Positions 21,922-32,600 of a DNA stretch of 43,134 bases are shown piece after piece. The notes under the pieces are model-generated. The model was not told the DNA's origin. It made no database searches and worked only from the letters and a program-made list of their open reading frames with translations. The stretch covers positions 1,137,129 through 1,180,262 of the forward strand of contig LSYV01000005.1 of assembly GCA_001584585.1 (NCBI GenBank). Reading direction: 5' to 3'. The position numbers were made by a program, and so were the translations under genes. This DNA is from Gonium pectorale (Eukaryota; Chlorophyta; Chlorophyceae; Chlamydomonadales; Volvocaceae). Every line of letters begins with the position of its first letter. The first letter of the stretch is position 1.

Positions 21922-23716
21922 CCTGACTTGACAGTGAGGTCCGTCCGCCCCCTGAAGGCCCCCCACCGCCCCCGAAGCAACGGGATACTGCTCTTTACGT
22001 CATAGTTGTTTGCAGTCCCAGTAAGCCACCGGAGGGGCGATGGCGTGGGATCTGGGTTACTTCGGAACGCGAGGTGAGGGGAGGTGGGGAGGGGAGCGGC
22101 GAGGGGCAGGAGAATGGCGGGGCGGCTTGCCGAGCGGGCAGCGTACGCCGGGAGAGAGGCACGGCAATCGCGCCCACCGCGCTCTCCGAGCAACGCTCCC
22201 ATGGCGCCCTTACTAATGCGGTGGCTGGGGATGGGATGCTGTTCTACGGGCGGAGGCCGGTACCGGTAACTAGTGGGCGGTAGTGGACGGGCCTAATCCA
22301 GACATGCATGATCCCTTACACAAAATGCGGACAGCCCATCCAAATGAACTCACAACACAATGGGCGCTCTGGAGACTGACTCCGGCATCGCAGTTGCACC
22401 CTCCAACACGCAGATCGGTCACGCCTCAACATCTGTATACGCCCCGAGTAGCACCTGTGCGCGGACAGCGGCCATCTTTCTTCATCCGAAGCGTTTCAAG
22501 GTTTCAAGGCCCCTACAGTGGAACCGGTTCCCCTGCTACGGGTACCTACTAACTGAGCTAACTGCCGCTGATTAGTGCAATGCAACTTGCTCCACGAACT
22601 GATAGATGCATCCCGCACCGCACCCGAGAGCCCAGCAAGGCCCCGCCGCCCACGTACTGAGTTTTCCCACTCCAGGTAATCCCGTTAGTAACGCTCTCAT
22701 GCCTGATGGACACGCCATGCAAACATCATGCTGTCGCGTCCCTCCACAACCGCCTAATGTACATGCACGGCCCTTGAATGAATCTCCATGGCTGCTGTCG
22801 CACCCGATTGGTGCACACGTCCATTTTACGGTCTTCCGGTGTGATTTGTAGATGTGTGTTATGTATTCGGACCGGTATGTAGGCGTGTGTGTGTATGTGT
22901 CTGTTGGCTGATCACCGTTTGTGGTTGTAGACTGTCGTACGTTTGTAGCTCCTTAGGCTGAGCCAGCGTGTGTCTGCGCTGTCTATCTCATCTTGCTCTT
23001 GGGCAGTAGGCCCATAAACAATGCGTAGACCCCTAACGTTAGCTTAGGCCGACTAACGGTACAGCGTGTAAGGTTATTACTGCTCTCCTGTCCCGATTCC
23101 CTCTCGCCGCGATCGAACAGGCACACGCCGAACTGCACGACTCCCGTCAACAGCGCCGCAGGCTAGGTCTTAGCCGCCCAATAGCGCGGCGCGCCAGCCG
23201 GGTATTCGGTTGGTGTAACGCTACACGGGCCCGACACTGGCCTTGCCCATCAGCTTGTCACCCTGTCCCGCAGCCAGTCCAGCAGCGTGCAGCTGTGTCC
23301 GGCCTCCCCTTCCCTCTTGGACAAAGGGCGGGGAGGCCGGCTCCTGCAGCTGAGTCGCCGACTTAATACTCTTACTACCCCTCTTCTTTCTACTCCTTGA
23401 CCGCGGGTCCTCAGCCACTCACGCCCGTTGCTCCCACCCAGCCACCCGCCCCGCACCTCGAGCAGGTCGCCATACGGCGGGTGGCGCAGGAAGGAAGCTG
23501 CGCCACCTCCGCGACCGGCAGCGTCTCGTTGACCCCGAGAGGGGGCGGGAAGGGGTGATCCAGCGAGCCGGTGAGGGAGGGAGGGGGCAAGGTAGAAGAG
23601 CCGAGGCGCAGATGCCGCGGGGAGCGGGCGAGAGGTCCTGTCCAGCGCTGTAAACCGCCACGCGCAGGTCCCGTCCTCGTTCCTCCCATCCTTCTCCCGT
23701 CCTGTTCGCTCCGCAG
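21922..23716. other. Gene-poor stretch
   Basis: Less GC-rich in 22280-23100, with no splice-supported exon. A plus-strand CAG acceptor at 23441 opens an in-frame stretch (PPAPHLEQVAIRRVAQEGSC) that runs to a stop near 23558. It might be an exon of the following candidate gene, but no suitable donor was found. Confidence 0.35.
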
Positions 23717-24289
23717 CCCTCACCAACTCACGACCAAGGCCATCAGACGCAAGACCCCAGGCTCGTGCAAACCGAACCTTCGGAAGTTGGCGGCTGCGGT
23801 GTCCAGACTCGCAGCAAGCATGCCCTCCCTCGCCGACCACATGCGCCGTGAGCAGCACGGCAAGCGTAGTGCATTCCCGGACGGTAAGGTACGACACACA
23901 CGGACAAATGAGGTACACGGCAGCCACGACACACGCACGAGGGCACCCCACGCACCCACATGCCTGCGACCTGCGTACTGCACCCGCCTCGCCCGTGTCA
24001 GCAACGAACGAAACACACCACCCAATACACACGCCGTGCATGCTCGGACGCAAGATTGCAAGCGGGGTTGGCGGCGCCCGCTTACCGACTTTCATGGCTC
24101 GCACGCGCGCCACTGGCTGGCTGGCCCCCCCCCACGCCCCCAGCGCATCCTCGGGTCGCGGCATGGCGCGGGCACTCCGCAAAAGGAGCCCAGGCCCCAG
24201 TAGCTGCGGCCGCCGCGCGCATGGGTCCCACTCCCACTCCCTTCAGCACCAGCGCCACCGCCAGGGCCATAACCGGTGCCCCCGGCTGA
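23717..24289 (+). CDS. Candidate 3' end of a small spliced gene, unknown function
   Basis: Exon 23717-23883 has a pyrimidine-rich CAG acceptor and a strong GACG|GTAAGG donor. It encodes a basic segment with TTKAIRRKTPGSCKPNLRK and ASMPSLADHMRREQHGKRSA. It joins in phase to 24144-24289, which encodes RVAAWRGHSAKGAQAP, an Ala run and TARAITGAPG before TGA. Upstream exons and a start were not found. The opposite strand of the first exon is also open and protein-like, with a fair GT donor, so strand choice rests on the better acceptor. No domain was recognised. Confidence 0.35.
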
Positions 24290-24821
24290 CAGTTGTGTGT
24301 CGGTTGAGGAGCGGGATCGGTTTGTGATGTTGCGTGGTGTGGACATGGCGGGCGGCATGGGGGACGGATTTCGGCATGGCACAGTGTTTGCTGCCCTGTC
24401 TTGCGGGTAGGCCGGGTTTGCTCATGTTTCTGGGTGGGGCTGGAGATTGGGATCGCTCATGCTCGGGCGGCGGTTGTGGAGCGCGCAAAGCAGTGTCCGG
24501 GGAAGGGACCAGATGGCACCAGACGGCCCAACTGCGCCGCACTCAACTACACACACGCACACATGCACACACGTTTCCGCGTCGTCTCCGCTATGTCGCG
24601 CGGGACGCTGAGCATGGCGTGCTCGCCGGATGTACGCCGTGGCTCGGAGCCGTGGCGGGGAGACCGGGGTCAGAGGTGCGACGCCGGCAGACAGCTCCCG
24701 CACATGCGCCTCTCAAAGCGTGAGTACGGTACGGCCTGCCCGATGCCGCATGGGTAGACGGCGAGGCGTCCGTCATTGGCAGCCGGCGGAGCGGTGCGCC
24801 CTGTGCCGTGCTCGCTTGCAG

Positions 24822-24878
24822 ACCTTTGCGGAGCTGAGGTCCAGCAGCCCGTCCAAGCCGGGCACGGACGAGGGGTGA
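24822..24878 (+). CDS. Possible terminal exon
   Basis: A pyrimidine-rich TTGCAG acceptor is followed by TFAELRSSSPSKPGTDEG and TGA. It looks like a short last exon. An open plus-strand stretch at about 24590-24720 ending in C|GTGAGT could precede it, but the phase is not settled and no product was recognised. Confidence 0.22.
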   Translation, partial: TFAELRSSSPSKPGTDEG

Positions 24879-25630
24879 AACAATGCCTAATCTACCTCAT
24901 CCAGGGGCTGGGGGTCGGTCACCCATCTAGGTGGGTTGCTGAACCAGTCGGCTCCCAATCAAAGGCGCTGTCACAATCCCAATCCCAATCCCGTATCCAG
25001 AGCCGGCCATGCCATCCGCATCCACACATCCCGGCTGTCCCCCCAACGTTGGCGGATGATAGGGGCTGGACGACAGCGGCAGTGAGGTGCATTCATTGCG
25101 TGCAGAGAACAAGAGGCGTGGTGAATGAAAGCGACGCAATTACACACCAGGCCCGAAGCAGGGCGACGCATGGGGTTTGTGCGCCCTGTACAGGTTGCGC
25201 CTCGGACGACAGTTCACGGGCAAATCAATGTTAGCTATGCCAGGACCAGAGGATAAGCCCTGGATGCCTTCACGCTACTCTCTATGGGCAGCGCCACGGC
25301 AGGAAATGACAAAAGCAGCCTGCCCTACCTCGCCCACAAACATGCAGTGGCCAGCAACACTCGGTGTCAGCCACATCAAACATATACACGCCTGGACACT
25401 TACTGGGCTCTAACACGCATCACGTATGCACGCCTGAGGCATACGAACAGCCATGCCATTGCGTGTATATGGTGCACCGGGACTGCCGTCGGCTGCCTGC
25501 GCCGCCGCGCCGACCGCCGATGCACGAATCCACGCATCCGTAATGAGATCCGTACCCCGCCGCCAATCATCCTTTGCGCAAAAGACACTGAAAAATAAAG
25601 GACAGAGATGAAGCCACAATCATCGTAACC

Positions 25631-26131
25631 ATGGCCTGCACACGGCAGCTGGCATCCTGGATGATTGATGCCCGTGCACACGCGTCACATGCGGATGCAG
25701 AGCTTCTCCCCGCGTGGCACACGCGTGGCCATGGGCAAATGGGCATGGACCACACCGTACATCCGAAAACAGGCATTTTTGTACAGACCTATAAGGAAAA
25801 GCATGTCGGATTCTGTACAGCAATGGAACCATGCTCCATTGCTGTACATCAGTCCGCATCCATCCATGTAGAAAGGCAAACGCACAGCCGCGCGCCAGCA
25901 TTGCAATCATGTCGCAGGCAAAGTATCCGAAGCAGATGTGGCCGTGCCGCGTGCGGCTGACGGCGGCGTTATGAGCTTGACGATGAAGCAGCGTCCTACG
26001 TGGAGCCCCTTGTGGCGCCAGGGACTGAGAATTATGTGAGGTGGCGCGTTGCCACGCGCACTACCAGCCAGTTCAGCATTCGTCTGCGTTCCGCACCGCT
26101 GCAGTCGATGTCTTTCTGCTTAAAGCCATAA
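25631..26131 (+). pseudogene. Unrecognised 167-codon frame with one in-frame TGA
   Basis: From an ATG at 25631 the frame stays open to TAA at 26129-26131 except for one TGA at 25958-25960. The part after it includes RRRYELDDEAASYVEPL and ENYVRWRVATRTTSQFSIRL, which reads like real protein. Base composition is AT-richer than the neighbours, so an open frame is a little less expected by chance. I recognise no family. It could be a decayed gene, an intron-bearing exon pair or chance. Confidence 0.25.
25814..25848. repeat. 14-bp perfect hairpin
   Basis: TGTACAGCAATGGA and its exact reverse complement TCCATTGCTGTACA are separated by seven bases. It lies inside the interrupted plus-strand frame. 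Confidence 0.8.
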
Positions 26132-26705
26132 CACCCTCTGTACACCTCTCCTTCCGAGACGGAAATTTGGGACCCAGTGTCGTCAGACGTCAAGCCATGG
26201 GAAACCTGAAAACGCAAGGAGCACCCCTGGGATGTCGGTATTTTATACGTACCCGCCCCACACGGCGGAAAGAAGACCCATGCGCACGGAGCGCAGTGCA
26301 GACTTATTTGTACGACGCAATTGCCGTACGCTGCACGCCCGTCCATGTACGACAGCAGTTTCTCATTCGCATAACGCTCGTTGACGCTCTGGTGCTCAGT
26401 GCTTCCGCAAACGTGCTTGCCGACCTTGCAGCACCGCCGCGCAAATCCCCATCACCCATGTGCCTTGTGAGTATGTACCGTGTATGAACACGCCATCTCC
26501 ATCCGACCCCGACCACAGGCGGCGGTGCCACACGCGACCGCACAGGCGGCACAGGCGGCGGCAGCCGGTGCAGGCACGCACGCACGACCGCCATCCGCCC
26601 CACCGCGTCACGCGCCACCGCGCTTTCCAGGTAGAGTTTGTTCTCGCAGGCTCGCCAATCGACTGGCCGGCTGCCCCGACTGACCTGTCACAGGCCACAC
26701 AGGCC

Positions 26706-29655
26706 TCACACCTTGTCAAAGAAGCTCAGCAGTGAGATGCTGTCCACCGCCTCGGTGGCGTGGTCGGCAGGGATACTGCCGCCGCCCGCGCCGCCTGCGC
26801 CGCCCGCGCCGCCTGCACCCACCACTGCGGGTGCCAGGACCTCGCCGAGCTGCTGCCTGTGCTGCTGCAGCGCCAGCACCCTGTGGAAGCGGCACAGGAT
26901 GGGGTTGCGTGTCCGTTGCCTTGATGGAGTACCTAATACCCCTACCTACCTCCACTGGCCACACGGAACCAGAACTGCAAACGCTGCATTCACCACTCCC
27001 ATACTTCCGAACTCCCACACACCCGGGGCCCGGGATTCCGGTTCCGGCCCTCCCTCCCCCTACCGGCCCCGTCCTCTGGCCCCGACGGACAGCGGCCCCC
27101 CCAGTCCGGCCCCTCGCGCCGCGGCCGCACCTCTCCTCTACGGTGTCCGTGGCGATGATGCGGACAACCCGGGTGGGCCGGTCCTGGCCCAGCCGGCAGA
27201 TGCGCGCGGCGGCCTGGGCCTGGGGGGCACAAACGGGGTTCAGGGGAGGCCGGGGGCGTTTGAGGGGAGACAAGCTTTGAAAGCGAAGCTGGACGCCAGC
27301 TGCGTTCGCCCGTCCGGCGGCCAAGCCGTTTCTTGTTTCTTGGGGGGGCCCGGGGGGGAAGGAGTCGAGTGAGGCTAGGTTTGAGGGTTTGGGTGGGGGA
27401 TTGGAGGTCTGGGCGGGCCAACGAGAGAGCAGTCACGAGGGCGCAGCGGGCTCGCGCAAGGGGTGACTGCGGACGCGTAGGGACGGAGCAAGCGCGTGCG
27501 GACAATGTTATGGGGGGAGGCTACACGAGCGGCAAATCCCATAGGGAGCGGCCAATGTGCGCACATGCCCGTCACATGCACTCAGTCACCGCCCTGCCGC
27601 CACGCGGCTCACCTCCAGTCCGGGGTTGACCGCGGGCTCCAGCATGAAGGCCGTGTGGGCCACCGTCAGGGACAGGCCTGCATTGGTCGGTCGGGCGGGG
27701 GGATGCAGTGTGTGAGGACGTTCAGACGGCGCTCCCACTTCCAGGCGCTCCATCACGCCGCCGCACACAACGCGGTTCGGACTCGCCAGCTGGGCCGCCG
27801 CTGGCAGACTGCATCAAGCCCGCTGCTGATAGATCTCGGCCCCGCCCCATCAACGGCATGGCCCTTCCCCCTCCCTTCCCCACGCTATCTTTCTACCGCT
27901 CCGCCCTGTACCCGGGCCGTCGCATCACATCCTGCCCCGACCCTGGCCGCCGCACCCGCTGCGCCGCCGCTGGTGGACTTCATGAGCAGCAGCACGCGGC
28001 ACTCGGGGTCGTGCAGGAACTCGGCCAGGGCGGCGGAGCGCGCCGCGGGGTCGCCACCCAGTAGGCTCACGCAGCGGAAGCCTGCGCGGGCGTGGGAGGG
28101 GAAGGGGGTCGATGGGTGGGCGGCGGGGATGAATCGGTTGGGTGCCAACGGAGGAAAAGCTGTGGAACGCAAAGGAGACTTCCCAGCGGGGCTGCGTTCA
28201 TCTCTATGGAGCCCTTCTCGGCTGCTTTAGTAGAGGGCCCCGTTCTTCAAAAATCTCGCCCCCGAACACCCACCGTTCGACGTCAGCGCCTCCTGCACCA
28301 GCCTCAGCAGGCGGCCCCAGCTGCTGAACACCAGCGCCTTGCTGCCCGGGTCCTCGGCCGTCATGCGACCCAGCTCCCCCAGCAGAGCCGACACCTGCGA
28401 GCCCGTTTGCGCCCCGGGTGCGGGTGCGTGTGTGGGGGTTGTGTGACACCGTTGTGTGACCGGTTGGGACACAGCGTTGGGAAACAGCCGAGGAAGACGA
28501 GGGGTGGGGAGGAAGGGGACAAGGCGCCCTGCGTGTGTCTGCCGGAGATGGCAATCTGCCAGCGCTGCCATACTGAAAACGCGACCTTGTGCACCGTTCA
28601 GGGCCGCCGTACCTTGACTCCGTACTCGGCGTTGCCGTACACTGCCTCCGCGTCGATGAGCACCGCCTCGGCCTCGGATACGCTGCACGGCGAGGCGGAG
28701 GGAGGGTCCAGTGGCGGTCATCGTCCGCGGGCGGTGGGCAGAACCTGGCCAGGGCCCCAGACGCCCAGAGCCCGCCCGCAAATGGGCTCCCTATCTTGTC
28801 GGCCCGCCTCCCAATCCACAACCTGGCCAGGGCTCCAATCGGCATGAGGGTTCCCGTCAGCTACGCGTGCCCGGATCCAGAGTGGTGTCAGGGCCACGTC
28901 TTTGCCCTCCCGGCGGACTGTCTCACCTGTCTAACAGGTCCGTCAGGGTTAGGCGGCGGCGGCAGATGGGGCAGGGCGCACTGCCCTTGGACTGCGCGGA
29001 GAAGGGACGGAGGGCTCAAGACGGGGCCGACTAGAGGCCGAGAGGGCTCAAGACGGGGGCAGCAGGCCAAATCGACCAATATGTGAGGCACTTAGGTAAC
29101 CTCCATTGCACACCAATGAAACTTCCCTCTTAGGCCTCACACTCACATACGAAGCAAACCGCTGAGGCCGTACGCTGTTACCGGATCCCCACAACACCCA
29201 AAAGCCCGGACCGCACCTGCACCCGAGGCCCGGGAACGCGCGCCCGGACCGCACCGCACCGCATCGCTCCCAAACCCACGCCTGCCCCCCGCCCCCCGGC
29301 CCCGCCTCCCTGCCCCCGACCCGCCTGCACGTGGTCGTGGATGCAGTCGGTGCAGTAGGTGTGGCCGCATTTGGTGACGGTGCGGCGGTCGGAGGAGTCC
29401 AGGCAGATGGGGCAGGCGAACTCCACCTGGGCCTTGGCGGCCGCAATCGCCTTGGCCGGGGTCCCGCTGGTCGCCCACTGGGGGAGGGGCGCCGCCGCCC
29501 CGGCAGCGCCGCCGCTGGGGGTGCTGCCCGAGGGGCCGGGGCCGGAGCCGCTGGCGACAGCGGCGCCAGCGGGCACTGAGCCGCTGGGTCCGGCGGGGTT
29601 GGGCGGGGCCATGCCGGGGATGACGATTTGCTGCGCTAGGCCGAGCTCCTCCTGC
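26706..29655 (-). other. RING finger and helicase lobe 2 of the SHPRH-like protein
   Basis: The RING (C3HC4) reads [20 protein letters not shown], then CTDCIHDH, then after the 29331/28991 splice [10 protein letters not shown]. All eight zinc ligands are present. Lobe 2 follows with [20 protein letters not shown] (IV), [25 protein letters not shown] and [19 protein letters not shown] (V), then [20 protein letters not shown] (VI) and [16 protein letters not shown]. Motif VI differs from the usual QA-G-R-x-H-R-x-G-Q by Gly to Ala and His to Cys, but keeps both Arg residues and the final Gln. Confidence 0.88.
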
Positions 29656-32600
29656 CTGCGAGGGAGGGGGAGAATCACAAGGGCCATTTGATGAGGGCCA
29701 AAGTCGCATTTGAGGTGCGCCCTGACACTCGGCTGCGACAACAAGCGCCCAAGTCGCCCGGGCTCTTTGCAGCACCGCGTCGGGTGGTACCACCTCGTCA
29801 ACCAAGCAAAGGAGTACAACGCCGACCCATTCCCAAAGGAATGGTCCCGTCCGGCCTCGACCCCTCTCAGCCCGTCGCTTGGCCCCTTGCCGGGCACTCG
29901 GGCACTCACTGGCTCAGGAGGTGGCGTACGGCACCCCATTTCTCGCGGACCTGCGCCTGCAGCTTTGCCTCGTCGGCAGGGGTGGGCGCCGCCACGGCAG
30001 CCGCCACGGCGGCGCCGCCGTCGGCGTCACGCCCAGGCCTGGCAGACAGCGTAGCGGCATACTCAGTGGCTAGCCAGGCAGGCCAGTCCGCGGGCGCAGT
30101 CCAGTTGACCCGGGGGGGCCCGGCGGCGGCCACAGCGGCGCCGGCAGCTCTCCCGGCGGCGGCCACAGCGGCGCCAGCAGCTCCCGCAGCAGTGGGCCCA
30201 GCGGCGCCGGCGGCTCCGCCAGCGGTGGGCGCCACTTGCTGCCCGGCGGGGCGGCCGGTGAGGTGCTGGAAGTTGCGAATAACTGCCTCAGCCCTAGAGG
30301 GGGGGTTACACAATGTGAGGAGGGTCGTAAGCCGCGAAAATGTGCGCACTGCGCTGCGGATTGCGACGAGAGTGAGCCACGCCTTGGATGCGCAGAGCAA
30401 CGGCGCCGTGCAAAGCTGGTCGGTGGCCTTGGCCTCGTCAGTCTCGCTGAGCACGCTGGCGCGGCCAGGACGCCTTAAGAGCTACTGCGATGACCGGGCG
30501 GCCTCAGATCTCGCACCTGAACTGCGACTCCTGGTAGGCGGTGCCGCCCAGCTCCTGCAGCAGGCCGGCGGCAGCGACGCCCGCGCCGACGGCGGGTGCG
30601 CGCGGCTTGCTGGTGGCGCCCGACTTGACGCGCGCCCTGCCTCCCGACACGCTGCCCCTGCGCGGCCGTTAGGCAATGGAAGTGGAGGGAAATGGGATCA
30701 GAGGGCGAACCGCGCAGCAGCACAAGGTCGGCAGGATCGGCAAGGCTTTGATGACCCTGCCTCGCATCGGTAGCGAGTGAGGACCGCGCACCGGCGCACG
30801 TGGAACTGCGGTGGGTGGTGAGCGCATGCCATATTAGGCTCCAAGGCCCCAATGCCACTGCAGCATCCGCCAAGCCAGTACCCCTTCCTGCACTTCAACT
30901 AGACCCCCTCAATCCCCTTTCCTTGCTAATTGTTCATGTGCAGCCTGGAAGGTGAATCCTGCCTGAGACTCCTCATCATCCAAACACCCATGCCGCCAGT
31001 CCGATCCCCTCCTCCCCGCAACTGAGTAACGCCCCCGCTCTTCCCCAACGTTGTTACCTCTCCGCACTCACGTCTGTGCCCCCTTGCGGCCCAGTGTCCC
31101 CATGTCGTCAGTGCTCATGTCGCTGCCGTCCGACGCGCTCCAGCTCATGGAATCGGATAACTCCGAGTGGCGCGGCTGGGCGGGGCGCGGGCGGGGGGCC
31201 TCCGGCCGCCCGGAGCCGCCGGGCTGCGAGCCGCCGGGCCGGGAGCCGCTGGCGCCTGCATAAGAACCGGGCACGGGGATCGGTTAAGTTGGCACCTGGC
31301 GGTATAGTCGAGAGTGCACACAAATAGGGATGTCAGAGTGCGAACGGTGCTGCGCATGCACCCCTCCTGGCCCAAGTCCCAAGATCGCCTGTGTGTTGAT
31401 GTACCTGTCAGCCGTCCGGAACCCCCGAAGCCGCGCGTACACACACGCGCACCTGCCGCAGCCGCGCCTCCTGCCGCCGCGCCACCGCCGCCCTCTCCGG
31501 GCGCCTCCTGCCGCCTGCTGCCGCGCCGCAGCTCTGTGCCCGCCAGCATGAGATCCACCGGATCCATGCCCATCTTTGACCGGATCGCGTTGACCTCGTC
31601 CTGCAGACCCTGGATCCGGTCCGCCGCCGCGCGCACGCGGGCCGCAGCCGCCGCCTCCTCGGCCGCAGCGGCCTCGGCCGCCGCCAACGCGGTCTCTTTC
31701 GCCGTCGCCTCGGCCACGACGGCGGCTTTGTACACCTCCTTGGCGTCCAACATCAGGTGCGCGGTGATCCGGAACGCGTTGAGGGCCTTGGCGACCTCGG
31801 GCTCACACGCCTCCGCAGCCCTCTCGGCTGCCTTGTTGGCAGCCGTCCGCATCGCTGCGGGGCCGCCCCTGGCGCCGCCGTCGGCCTCCCAGTCCACCTC
31901 GACCGCCGTCCGTGCGGCCGCGCGCGCCTCGCCGCGAGCTGCTGACACGGCGGCCTTGAGGTCCGTGAGCAGCTGCCTCCAGCCGGCCTCGAGCTTGGCC
32001 TCCCAGCCCTTGTCCTTCTCCTCGGCGCCGTCCTCGCCGCCGCCGTTGGCTTCGGCTTCCGCGAAGCCGGCCGAACCGCTGGCAGCGGCGGCGCGCACGG
32101 CCCTGCGCTCCGCCGCCACCGCGGCGGCGGCCGCGACGCGCTGGTCGCCGCCGTGCGCGCGCCAGGCCGCCATCGCCGCCTTGGCCGCCGCCACCTGCGG
32201 CAGGAACGTCCGCACGCGCCTGGAGGCGTGGGCAGCGGCCTGCGACATGTGCTGCGCCGCCTTAACCTGCGCCTCGGCGGCGGCGCGCAGGGCGGCCCGC
32301 GCCGCCAGCAGGGACATGGTGCCGGGCGGGCCCCTAAGGCAGGCGATGTAGAGCCGCAGCAGGGAGCAGTCCAGCTCCAGGCGCAGCCAGCGCCGCCTGC
32401 GTAGAAGCCACGCGGGCCACATGATATGCACACGATGTGAAATCTCGATGTGGGCCAGGGCTGGACACGCGTTGACGATCAGAATGAAGAGGCGATTACG
32501 GGTATGCCCGCGTGCTACGCAGGAGGGGCTGCGGTGTCATTTGCGGTCCACGGGCACCGTACCACACAGCCCGGCCCTCGGATTTCATACAAAGCCGCAA

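Larger units (their letters stand above)
24290..26705. other. 3' flank of the SHPRH-like gene, AT-richer and gene-poor
   Basis: Apart from the short exon candidate at 24822-24878 and the interrupted frame at 25631-26131, I see no gene. The only TTACA (minus-strand TGTAA) is at 25140-25144, about 1.56 kb past the SHPRH-like stop, and could be its poly(A) signal. CAATCC repeats lie at about 24970-24993. Confidence 0.4.

Noticed and set aside
31314..32351. 345-codon Ala/Ser/Arg-rich frame on the plus strand
   Set aside because: It is the antisense shadow of exon 22 of the SHPRH-like gene, whose splice phases and family fit are clear.
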